From the NCBI RefSeq assembly GCF_051487185.1, contig NZ_JAHVDK010000003.1, positions 283,484 to 347,483 on the forward strand: DNA of 64,000 nucleotides. Direction: 5' to 3'. Within the stretch, counting starts at the first letter, position 1. The number at the start of each line of letters is the position of its first letter. The notes under the pieces are model-generated. The model searched no databases. It was not told the DNA's origin and was given only the letters and a program-made list of their open reading frames with translations. This stretch comes from Inquilinus limosus_F (GTDB lineage: Bacteria; Pseudomonadota; Alphaproteobacteria; DSM-16000; Inquilinaceae). Shown piece by piece: positions 1 through 6,934 of this stretch. The position numbers were made by a program, and so were the translations under genes.

Positions 1-77
1 ACCGGGATGAAATGGCCGCCGGTCAGCTCCACCTTGCCGTGCTGCAGCCGATGGTCCTCGGAATAGATCGTCAGCAT
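1..77 (-). CDS. Histone deacetylase / acetylpolyamine amidohydrolase family, N-terminal 25 codons (cut by window edge)
   Basis: Read from 77 leftwards, an ATG opens 25 codons that run off the window. The peptide begins MLTIYSEDHRLQHGK and continues VELTGGHFIP. This resembles the usual N-terminus of bacterial class II histone-deacetylase-like proteins (acetylpolyamine amidohydrolases), which hydrolyse acetyl groups from polyamines or related amines with a metal ion. A GGGGA Shine-Dalgarno lies a few bases before the ATG. The catalytic region is outside the window, so family membership rests on the N-terminal signature only. Confidence 0.55.
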   Translation of the reverse strand, partial: MLTIYSEDHRLQHGKVELTGGHFIP

Positions 78-148
78 CGCGTCCCCGCTTGGTCCCTGTC
101 GCCGGCGACAGTAGCGGATGCGATGCGGCGCCGGAACCGGTGAACACG

Positions 149-2032
149 CTATTCCGGCCGGCCGGCTGGCGCCGTCTCGTCCGGCGGGGGCGGTTCCGAT
201 ACCGGGGCGGGTGGCGGCGCTAACCGCCGGGCGCGGCGCTCGCGCAGCCGGCCGCGGACCCAGGCGGCGATCTCCGACAGGTTCTGGAACACCGGCAGCT
301 TCGGCTGGGCGCCGCGGCTCGGTTCCAGCGCCAGCCCGACCTCGGTGACCTGGTTGTCGTCGTCGACGGCGCGGACGATCAGCTCGACCCCGCCGACCGG
401 CAGCCGGTCGCCGACCTCGACCCGGCCGCCGAAGCCGTCCTGCAGGAAGGCGCCGACGGTGCGGGTCTCGGCCGGGTCGGGCAGGGCGAAGCCGTAGCTC
501 TCCGCCACCTCGGCCAGCGGCGCCTCGGCATGCAGGGTGAAGTCGCCGAAGAAGTCGCGGTCGTCCTCGGCCAGCCGGGCCGGGGTGGCGAACAGCCGGT
601 CCAAGAGGCGCACCTGCTGCGGCGGGGTGAAGATGTAGACCTGGTCGCCGGTCTGCAGCCGCCCGGCATGGTGGATGTCGATCGACTGGCCGTCGCGCAC
701 GATCAGGGCGGGCCGCGCCCAGCGCGGGATGCGCTCGCCGCGCGCCACCGGGCTCTGCGCCGCGATGCGGTAGACCACCAGCTCGTGGTTGGCACGGCCG
801 GGCAGCTCCAGCTCGACGCGGTCGACCGGGCCGATCCGCGGCGGCACGATCAGGCCCAGCCATTTCGCCAGCGGCCGGATGGTCCAGCCCTGCAGCAGCA
901 GCGAGACGATGACCACCACGAACACGCCGTTGAAGATCATCCGCCCGTCCGGCAGCTGCGCGATCAGCGGCAGGATGGCCAGCAGGATCGACACCGCGCC
1001 GCGCAGCCCGACCCAGGCGACGAAGGTGGTCTCGTTGCGCGAGAAGCCGTAGGGCAGGAGGCACAGCCAGACCGCGATCGGCCGGGCCAGGAAGGTCAGC
1101 GCCAAGGCCACGGCCAGCGCCGGCAGGAACACCGCCGGGAACTGCGACGGCGTGGCCAGCAGGCCGAGGGTCAGGAACATGCAGATCTGGGCGAGCCAGG
1201 TCATGCCGCTCTGGAACCGGCGGATCAGGGCGGCCGCGCGCAGCATGGCGTTGCCGGCGACGAGGCCGGCGACATAGACGGCGACGAAGCCCGACCCGTG
1301 CAGCATGCCGGTGGCGGCAAAGAGCACCAGCGCGAGGCTGAGCGCGATCACCGGATAGAGGCCCGGGTCGAGGCTGACCCGGTTGATCACGCGTACGATC
1401 AGGAGACCGCCGACGAGGCCGAGGACGATGCCGATGCTGGCCTCCAGCGCAAAGGCCGTGGCCAGCGACCAGCTCAGGGTCTCCGCCCCGGTCCCGAGCC
1501 GCGCGGCCTCGACCAGGGCCAGGGTCAGGAAGATCGCGATCGGGTCGTTGCTGCCGGATTCGATCTCGAGGGTGGAGCGCACGCGGTCGCGCAGGGTGAT
1601 GCCGCCGACCCGCAGCAGGAAGAACACGGCGGCGGCGTCGGTCGAGCTGACGATGGCGCCGGTCAGCAGCGATTCATACCAGCCGAAGCCGAAGGCCAGG
1701 CGGGCGGCGACGGCGACCAGCCCGGCGGTCAGCAGCACCCCGGCCGTGGCCAGGGTCAGGGCCGGCGCGGCGGCGGCGCGGAAGTTCTGCAGCCGCGTCT
1801 CGAAGCCGCTGTCGAACAGGATCAGCGCCAGGGCGACGGCGCCGATGAAATAGGCCGCAGGCGCGTCGTCGAAATGGATCTTGCCGATGCCGTCCTCGCC
1901 GGCGCCGAGGCCGACCGCGAGGAACACCAGCAGCAGAGGGGCGCCGACCCGGAATGAGATCAGGCTGGTGAAGACGCTGAGCGCAATGAGTCCCGCCGCG
2001 ACGAGAATGGCGAGGTTCATCGCCTCGATCAT
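149..2032 (-). CDS. nhaP2: Potassium/proton antiporter, CPA1 family (NhaP2/CvrA type)
   Basis: A 627-residue protein. About 400 residues form a dozen hydrophobic helices typical of cation/proton antiporters, with the family signature FDSGFETRLQNFR and an intramembrane SSTDAAAVF segment. The C-terminal ~220 residues are soluble and look like a TrkA-C/RCK regulatory domain followed by a CorC/HlyC-like transporter-associated domain, the layout of NhaP2 (CvrA). The expected role is K+ (or Na+) extrusion against protons at the inner membrane. The frame is open 20 codons further upstream, but the ATG at 2032 has the better Shine-Dalgarno (GAGGAAGAGGAACCG) and directly precedes the first helix. Ion specificity cannot be read from sequence. 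Confidence 0.87.
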   Translation of the reverse strand: MIEAMNLAILVAAGLIALSVFTSLISFRVGAPLLLVFLAVGLGAGEDGIGKIHFDDAPAAYFIGAVALALILFDSGFETRLQNFRAAAAPALTLATAGVLLTAGLVAVAARLAFGFGWYESLLTGAIVSSTDAAAVFFLLRVGGITLRDRVRSTLEIESGSNDPIAIFLTLALVEAARLGTGAETLSWSLATAFALEASIGIVLGLVGGLLIVRVINRVSLDPGLYPVIALSLALVLFAATGMLHGSGFVAVYVAGLVAGNAMLRAAALIRRFQSGMTWLAQICMFLTLGLLATPSQFPAVFLPALAVALALTFLARPIAVWLCLLPYGFSRNETTFVAWVGLRGAVSILLAILPLIAQLPDGRMIFNGVFVVVIVSLLLQGWTIRPLAKWLGLIVPPRIGPVDRVELELPGRANHELVVYRIAAQSPVARGERIPRWARPALIVRDGQSIDIHHAGRLQTGDQVYIFTPPQQVRLLDRLFATPARLAEDDRDFFGDFTLHAEAPLAEVAESYGFALPDPAETRTVGAFLQDGFGGRVEVGDRLPVGGVELIVRAVDDDNQVTEVGLALEPSRGAQPKLPVFQNLSEIAAWVRGRLRERRARRLAPPPAPVSEPPPPDETAPAGRPE

Positions 2033-2140
2033 CGGTTCCTCTTCCTCACTCCTTGGGGCCGCGGCCGCGGCCGCGCGACTCGCCTCCTGCAATCCACCCG
2101 AGAAAGGTGACGGAAATCGGGCCCGATGGCGAGGATTCCG

Positions 2141-2734
2141 TCATCGGTCCAAAGCCTTCACCGCGGCTGTCGCCGCGGCCGTCAGCACCTCGCGGGACGC
2201 GCCGTCGCGGGCCTGCAGCGACAGCCCCTGCATCACCGTGCCGAAGAAGGTGGCGAGGCCGTCGATGTCGGTGCCGGGCGGCAGGTCGCCCTCCGTGATG
2301 CCGCGCTGCAGCCGCCGGCGGATCCGCTCGGTGGTCTCGCGCCGCAGAGCGGCAAGATGATGGCGCAGCCCCTCGTTTTCCGGCAGGCCGTTGATCAGGC
2401 CGAGGATCAGCATGCAGCCGGCGGCTCCGGGTGAGGCAAGGGCGATCTCGGCGCTCGCCGTCAGCATGCCGAAGATCGACTCGCGGGCGGTCGCGCCGGC
2501 CTCCAGCGCGCGCATGCTGCCGGCGCCGTCGGTGGCGAGATAGAGGTCAAGCGCCTCGCGGAACAGCGCCTCCTTGGAGCCGAAGGCGGCGTAAAAGCTG
2601 GGCGGGTTGATGCCCATCGCCGCGGTCAGGTCGACCAGCTGTGCCCCCTCATACCCCTTGGCCCAGAAGACCTTGATCGCCCGCCGCAGCGCCGCGTCGC
2701 GGTCGAAGCTGCGCGGCCGGCCCCGCGTCGCCAT
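2141..2734 (-). CDS. TetR family transcriptional regulator
   Basis: A 197-residue protein. It starts MATRGRPRSFDRD and has a TetR helix-turn-helix at about residues 15-60 (VDLTAAMGINPPSFYAAFGSKEALF), followed by an all-helical ligand domain resembling the TetR_C subgroup found in AcrR/YcfQ-like repressors. It is divergent from the SnoaL-like gene at 2837. The 100-base gap holds a duplicated 27-base element, so it probably represses itself and that neighbour. The inducer is unknown. An AGGAAC ribosome site precedes the ATG. Confidence 0.88.
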   Translation of the reverse strand: MATRGRPRSFDRDAALRRAIKVFWAKGYEGAQLVDLTAAMGINPPSFYAAFGSKEALFREALDLYLATDGAGSMRALEAGATARESIFGMLTASAEIALASPGAAGCMLILGLINGLPENEGLRHHLAALRRETTERIRRRLQRGITEGDLPPGTDIDGLATFFGTVMQGLSLQARDGASREVLTAAATAAVKALDR

Positions 2735-2743
2735 TCATGTTCC

Positions 2744-2826
2744 TTTCTGTAGTTGATCTTACATAATTCGCTTGACCTCCGTCGCGCAAGCCGACAGCAT
2801 TTCTGTAGTCAAAATTATGGAATTCG
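2744..2826. promoter_or_regulatory. Two 27-bp direct repeats between tetR-type and SnoaL-type genes (putative operator)
   Basis: Copies at 2744-2770 and 2800-2826 share TTTCTGTAGT at the left and AATTCG at the right, with an 11-base less conserved centre. Their starts are 56 bases apart. The first copy contains the dyad TGTA-N8-TACA. The position between divergently transcribed genes, one of them a TetR repressor, makes operator function likely; that is inference. A TTGACC -35-like hexamer lies at 2772-2777, but I see no convincing -10. Confidence 0.5.
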
Positions 2827-2836
2827 GAGTTCCGCG

Positions 2837-3691
2837 ATGACGACCGGCCCCGTGCCCGAACCGGCGCTGACGAACGCCCGGCTGAAGGTGATCAATGCCT
2901 ATTTCCGCGGGGCGGACACCCGCGACCCGGCCTTCCTCGACCTCTTCACCGAGGATGTGGAGCTGTTCTTCCCGAAATTCGGCCTGACCCGCGGCAAGGC
3001 AGCGGTGGCCGAGTTCGGCGCCCGGCTAGCGGCCGAGCTGGAGAGCCTGGAGCACGACATCCCCGGGCTGCGCAAGATCGTCGCCGGCGACACCATCGTG
3101 GTCGAAGGCACCGAGCGCGGCGTCACCCGCGGCGGCCTGCGCTGGCCAGACGGCGTGGTGTCGCAGGGCCGGTTCTGCGACGTGTTTGACTTCGAGGGCA
3201 CGCTGATCCGCAGCGTCCACATCTATGTCGACCCCGACTTCACCAGCGCCGACCGCGACCGCATCCGCATCCTGCGCGGCGAGGCTGCGGCCGGCGGCAG
3301 CGCCAGGGCCGCGCTCGAACGCTATATCGCGGCGATGCGGTCGGACGCGGCGCCGGAGGCGGTGGCCTCGCTGTTCACCGAGGACGCGGACTGGGACATC
3401 CCCGGCGCGGTCGACCGGGTGCCCTGGATTGGCCGCCGCACCGGCCGCGCCGGCGTCGCCGACTTCGTCCGCGCCTTATGGGAAGGGATCGAGCCGATCC
3501 GCTTCGACGTCGACAGGATCGTGGCCGAGGGCGACCGCGCCTTCGCCGCGGGCGAGCTGGAATCGCGGGCGAAGCGCACCGCGCGGATCATGCGCAGCGA
3601 CTTCGTCATCGACGTCGCCGTGCGCGACGGGCTGATCTCCCGCTTCCGGCTGCTCGAGGACAGCTTCGCGGTGGCCGAGGCCGCCGCCTGA
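2837..3691 (+). CDS. Tandem SnoaL-like / NTF2-fold protein
   Basis: A 284-residue protein made of two NTF2-fold (SnoaL-like) halves, at about residues 10-145 and 155-280. Each half has the pattern of an N-terminal helix with a D.FTED.E/DW motif, then a curved sheet (EVE...FDFEGTLIRSVHIY and AVRDGLISRFRLLE). Proteins of this fold act as small isomerases, dehydratases or binding proteins; the substrate cannot be read here. The frame is open further upstream, but the ATG at 2837 has GGAG at 2826-2829 and lies after the operator repeats. It probably belongs to the regulon of the divergent TetR gene. It overlaps nothing downstream; the M20 gene converges on it without a gap. Confidence 0.75.
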   Translation: MTTGPVPEPALTNARLKVINAYFRGADTRDPAFLDLFTEDVELFFPKFGLTRGKAAVAEFGARLAAELESLEHDIPGLRKIVAGDTIVVEGTERGVTRGGLRWPDGVVSQGRFCDVFDFEGTLIRSVHIYVDPDFTSADRDRIRILRGEAAAGGSARAALERYIAAMRSDAAPEAVASLFTEDADWDIPGAVDRVPWIGRRTGRAGVADFVRALWEGIEPIRFDVDRIVAEGDRAFAAGELESRAKRTARIMRSDFVIDVAVRDGLISRFRLLEDSFAVAEAAA

Positions 3692-4879
3692 TCAGGACAA
3701 GAGCTCGACCGCGCTGCGCGCCAGGGCGGCGGCGCCGAGGGCGATGCAGCGCTCGTCCGGCTGGTAGTCGGAATTGTGCAGATGGTCGTCGCGGCCGGGC
3801 TGGCCGGCGCCGACCCGCAGGTGGAAGGACGGCACACGCTCGGAGAAGAAGGCGAAGTCCTCGGCGCCGAAGCCGGGCGCGGTCTCGTCCACCACCTCGC
3901 CGAACTGCGCCCGCACCGCGGCGACCGAGGCCGTCAGCATGCGGCTGTCGTTCATCAGCGGCGGCACGCCCAGCTGGTAGTCCAGCTCGACGGTCACGCC
4001 CTGGGTCAGCTCGATGCCCTGGACGATGCGGCGGATGGCTGCCTCCGCCACGGTCCGCGCCTCGGGCGACCGGGCCCGCACCGTGCCGCGCAGGGTGCAG
4101 GTGTCGGGGATGATGTTGTGGGTGGCGCCGCCGGCGATGCTGCCGACCGTCACCACCGCGCCCTGGGCCGGGTCGATCGCGCGCGACACCACGGTCTGCA
4201 GCTGCGTCACCAGATAGGCCGCGGCGACGATCGGATCCGCCGCATCCTGCGGCCGCGCCGCATGGCCGGACCGGCCGCGCACGGTGATGTCGAAGGTGTC
4301 GGCCGAGGCGGTGCTGGCGCCGTGGATGTAGCCGAAGCGGCCGACCGGCATGGTCGGGCTGTTGTGGAAGGCCAGCGCCATGTCGGCGCCGTCCGCGGCA
4401 CCGTCCAGGATCATCGCGGCGGCGCCGCTTTCCGGCGTCTCCTCGGCCGGCTGGAACACCAGCCGCACCGAACCGCGCAGCCGCGGCGCGAGCTGCTTCA
4501 GCACGGCGCCGACGCCGATCAGCGTCGCGGTGTGGATGTCGTGGCCGCAGGCGTGCATCGCGCCCGGCACGGTGCTGGCGAAGGGCAGGCCGGTCATCTC
4601 CTGGATTGGCAGCGCATCCATATCGGCGCGGATCAGGAGGCAGGGTCCCGGGGCGCCACCCTCGATCTCGGCGACGATGCCGGTGCGGCCGATCCCGGTG
4701 CGATGGGGGATGCCCAGCCTATCCAGCTCCGCCGCGACCACGCCGGCGGTGCGCTGGACCTCGAAGCCGATCTCCGGATGCGCATGGATGTCGCGCCGCA
4801 CCTCGATCAGCCCGGGGGCGACGGCCTCGACCGCTGCGTCGATGGTGGCGCCGATATCGTTGATGCCGCGCAAGTCCAT
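3692..4879 (-). CDS. M20 family amidohydrolase (hippurate hydrolase / N-acyl amino acid hydrolase type)
   Basis: A 395-residue metal-dependent amidohydrolase. Metal and catalytic motifs of the M20D group are present: RADMDALP (84-91), MHACGHD (108-114), QPAEE (143-147) and a C-terminal HNSDYQPDER histidine. The lid/dimerisation domain sits in the middle (RSGHAARP). Family members release amino acids from N-acyl, N-benzoyl or indole-acyl conjugates. The frame has an ATG 14 codons upstream at 4921, but the ATG at 4879 follows a clear GGGGAG and gives the usual distance to the RRDIHAHPE motif. The substrate is not predictable. Confidence 0.88.
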   Translation of the reverse strand: MDLRGINDIGATIDAAVEAVAPGLIEVRRDIHAHPEIGFEVQRTAGVVAAELDRLGIPHRTGIGRTGIVAEIEGGAPGPCLLIRADMDALPIQEMTGLPFASTVPGAMHACGHDIHTATLIGVGAVLKQLAPRLRGSVRLVFQPAEETPESGAAAMILDGAADGADMALAFHNSPTMPVGRFGYIHGASTASADTFDITVRGRSGHAARPQDAADPIVAAAYLVTQLQTVVSRAIDPAQGAVVTVGSIAGGATHNIIPDTCTLRGTVRARSPEARTVAEAAIRRIVQGIELTQGVTVELDYQLGVPPLMNDSRMLTASVAAVRAQFGEVVDETAPGFGAEDFAFFSERVPSFHLRVGAGQPGRDDHLHNSDYQPDERCIALGAAALARSAVELLS

Positions 4880-4966
4880 GGGCCGGAAGCTCCCCGAAGG
4901 CGAAAGTGACGGTTCAGTCATCGCATCGCTGCGTGGCGGCGTCCACCCGCGCCCGTCGTCGCAGCG

Positions 4967-6034
4967 TCAGCGCAGATCGGCGCCGACCGCCTCGGCGACG
5001 GAGCGGAAGCCGTCGGCGCGCAGCCGGTCGGCCAGGTCGCGCTTGATATCGCCGATCAGGGCGGGCCCGCGATAAGCCAGGGCGGTGTAGAGCTGCACCA
5101 GGCTGGCGCCGGCGCGGATCTTGGCATAGGCATCGGCGCCGCTGGCCACGCCGCCGACCCCGACCAGCGGCAGCCGGCCGGCCATCAGCTTCGCCATCCG
5201 CCGCAGCACCGCGGTCGAGGGCTGCATCAGCGGTCGTCCGCTCAGCCCCCCGGGTTCGCCGGCCAGGTCCGGCGGCAGCCCGGCCGGGCGGGCGATGGTG
5301 GTGTTGGACACGATCAGCCCGTCGATGCCGGCGGCCAGCGCCACTTCGGCCACATCCTCCAGGTCCTCGGGCGTCAGGTCGGGGGCGATCTTGACCAGGA
5401 TCGGCGGTTGCGCCGTGCCTTCGGCTCGCGCCGCGGTGACGGCGGCCAGCAGGCGCTGCAGCGGCTCGCGGCTTTGCATCGCCCGCAGCCCGGGGGTGTT
5501 GGGCGAGGAGATGTTGACGACCAGATAGTCGGCCAGCCGGGCGAATGCGCGGACACCGGCGGCGTAATCGGCCTCCGGGTCGCGGCTGTTCTTGTTGCGG
5601 CCGACATTCACCCCCAGCAGCCCCGGCGCCGCGGCGCCGGTCAGCCGCCGCGCCTCCAGCCGCGCCACCGCGGCGGCGTGGCCGCGGTTGTTGAAGCCGT
5701 AGCGGTTGATCAGCGCCTGCTGACCCGGAAGGCGGAAGGCCCGTGGCCGCGGATTGCCTGGCTGGGCTCGCGGCGTGACGCTGCCGATCTCGACGAAGCC
5801 GAGGCCGAGCCGCAGCATCGGGTCGACCACCTCGGCATCCTTGTCGAAGCCGGCGGCCAGGCCGATCGGGTTGGCGAAGCGCCGGCCCCACAGCGTCACC
5901 GCGAGGACCGGGTCGTCGGGCTCGGTCATGACCGGCCCGAGGCCGAGCTTCAGCGCGGTGATGGTGGCCCGGTGCGCCGTCTCGGGCGGCAGCGCCTTCA
6001 GCAGCGGCGCCGCCAGGGCGAAGAGCCGGCTCAC
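4967..6034 (-). CDS. pyrD: Dihydroorotate dehydrogenase (quinone), class 2
   Basis: A 355-residue FMN enzyme that oxidises dihydroorotate to orotate in pyrimidine synthesis and passes electrons to quinone at the inner membrane. Motifs include GLAAGFDKDAEV, NRYGFNNRG, NVGRNKNSR, the catalytic-serine loop NISSPNTPGLR and the FMN phosphate loop VGVGGV. The class 2 N-terminal helical membrane-contact segment (RLFALAAPLLKALPPETAH) is present. The start is the GTG at 6034, which overlaps the stop of the DUF952 gene in a GTGA, so the two genes are translationally coupled. The reading frame continues far upstream, but that part is only the shadow of the DUF952 gene. Confidence 0.95.
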   Translation of the reverse strand: MSRLFALAAPLLKALPPETAHRATITALKLGLGPVMTEPDDPVLAVTLWGRRFANPIGLAAGFDKDAEVVDPMLRLGLGFVEIGSVTPRAQPGNPRPRAFRLPGQQALINRYGFNNRGHAAAVARLEARRLTGAAAPGLLGVNVGRNKNSRDPEADYAAGVRAFARLADYLVVNISSPNTPGLRAMQSREPLQRLLAAVTAARAEGTAQPPILVKIAPDLTPEDLEDVAEVALAAGIDGLIVSNTTIARPAGLPPDLAGEPGGLSGRPLMQPSTAVLRRMAKLMAGRLPLVGVGGVASGADAYAKIRAGASLVQLYTALAYRGPALIGDIKRDLADRLRADGFRSVAEAVGADLR

Positions 6035-6387
6035 GGCGCGGCGACGGACGGGAACAGATGCGGCGGGAAGGCGTGGCGGCCTTCGACCAGCGGCAGCGGA
6101 GCCACGCCCTGCACCGCGCTGAAGGGCAGCTCGCCATAGAGATGCGGGAACAGGGCGCCGCCGCGCGATGGCTCCCAGCGCAGCGCGTCGCCCAGCGCCG
6201 CCGGGTCGACCGCCACCAGCACCAACCCGTCCTGGCCGGCGAAGTGGCGGGAAGCGGTCTCCTCCGCCTGCTCGGCCGTCGAGAAATGGATGAAGCCGTC
6301 CTGGTGGTCGACGGCGGAGCCGCGATAGGCGCCTTTGGCCTCGGCCGCCGCCCATTCCGCCGCGCTGCAGATCTTGTAGATGGTCAT
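6031..6387 (-). CDS. DUF952 family protein, coupled to pyrD
   Basis: A 118-residue protein that matches the DUF952 pattern: MTIYKICSAAEW, DGFIHFSTAEQ, HLYGELP. The family resembles small enzymes with a glutathione-transferase-associated or ADP-ribosyltransferase-like fold, but the activity is unknown. It is the first gene of a two-gene operon with pyrD, with a 4-base overlap at its stop. DUF952 next to pyrD is a recurrent alphaproteobacterial arrangement, so a link to nucleotide metabolism is possible but unproven. Confidence 0.85.
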   Translation of the reverse strand: MTIYKICSAAEWAAAEAKGAYRGSAVDHQDGFIHFSTAEQAEETASRHFAGQDGLVLVAVDPAALGDALRWEPSRGGALFPHLYGELPFSAVQGVAPLPLVEGRHAFPPHLFPSVAAP

Positions 6388-6484
6388 GGCGGCCGAACCC
6401 TAGGGAAGCGGTCCTCGGCCGTCAATCGCAGGCAGCAGCTGTCTTGCGGCGACGTGCGGGTCCCTTCGAGGCGGATTGTGAGCA

Positions 6485-6528
6485 TTGCAGAATGCAAACC
6501 GTATGCGGCCGCACGTTGCAAATTGCGA
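6485..6528 (+). promoter_or_regulatory. Phased inverted repeats, possible enhancer-binding sites for the sigma-54 promoter at 6664
   Basis: Two dyads of the form TTGCA-N3-TGCAA occur: TTGCA-GAA-TGCAA at 6485-6497 (perfect) and TTGCA-AAT-TGCGA at 6516-6528 (one arm mismatch). Their centres are 31 bases apart, three helical turns. A perfect 10-base palindrome TGCGGCCGCA sits between them at 6504-6513. They lie about 160-205 bases upstream of the predicted transcription start, the usual distance for an activator of RNA polymerase sigma-54. The activator itself is not identified. Confidence 0.5.
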
Positions 6529-6663
6529 AGACGGAGCAGGGATCAGAAATTGGGATCGGATCTAAATGTCCTTTCAGGCTTCAAGTTCGAATGAATATTC
6601 CAACTTTCGCCCATTTGGACGATCCCATACCCATAAGGATGGCTCCCCGCCCCCATCCGGACG

Positions 6664-6680
6664 TTGGCACGGCCCTTGCA
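6664..6680 (+). promoter_or_regulatory. Sigma-54 (RpoN) -24/-12 promoter
   Basis: TTGGCACGGCCCTTGCA matches the RpoN consensus (TTGGCACG-N4-TTGCA) at every fixed position. The GG of -24 is at 6666-6667 and the GC of -12 at 6678-6679. Transcription should begin near 6690, giving a leader of about 25 nt before the ATG at 6716. It is the only such match I noticed in the window. Confidence 0.8.
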
Positions 6681-6715
6681 CCACCCATGGGCATTAACAG
6701 TGGGGAGATGCCCAG

Positions 6716-6934
6716 ATGGGCGAGATTGCGATGACGGATAATCTGACTGTGGTCGAGATGAAGACCCCGATGACCTATGCCCTCGACATGGTCACGGCGA
6801 TGGGCGACCCCGGCATCAGCACGGTCCCGACCAAGCCGACCGCCGGCATGCTGGCGGCGGGCGCGCGGGCGGGCGGTGTCACGGTCGAGGTCGCCTGGCG
6901 CGTGTTCCAGGCGATGGTCAACGCCGCCGACTGA
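6716..6934 (+). CDS. Unknown 72-residue protein behind a sigma-54 promoter
   Basis: The protein begins MGEIAMTDNLTVVEMKTPM. It contains a stretch around PTKPTAGMLAAGARAGGV and ends with a helix VEVAWRVFQAMVNAAD. There is no signal peptide, no cysteine and no recognised domain. The ATG at 6716 has a strong GGGGAG eight bases upstream; an internal ATG at 6731 is weaker. The gene is alone behind the promoter at 6664-6680. Its last 17 bases overlap the end of the convergent histidine-kinase gene. I do not recognise the family. Coding status is supported by the promoter, the ribosome site and GC-rich third positions. Confidence 0.65.
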   Translation: MGEIAMTDNLTVVEMKTPMTYALDMVTAMGDPGISTVPTKPTAGMLAAGARAGGVTVEVAWRVFQAMVNAAD

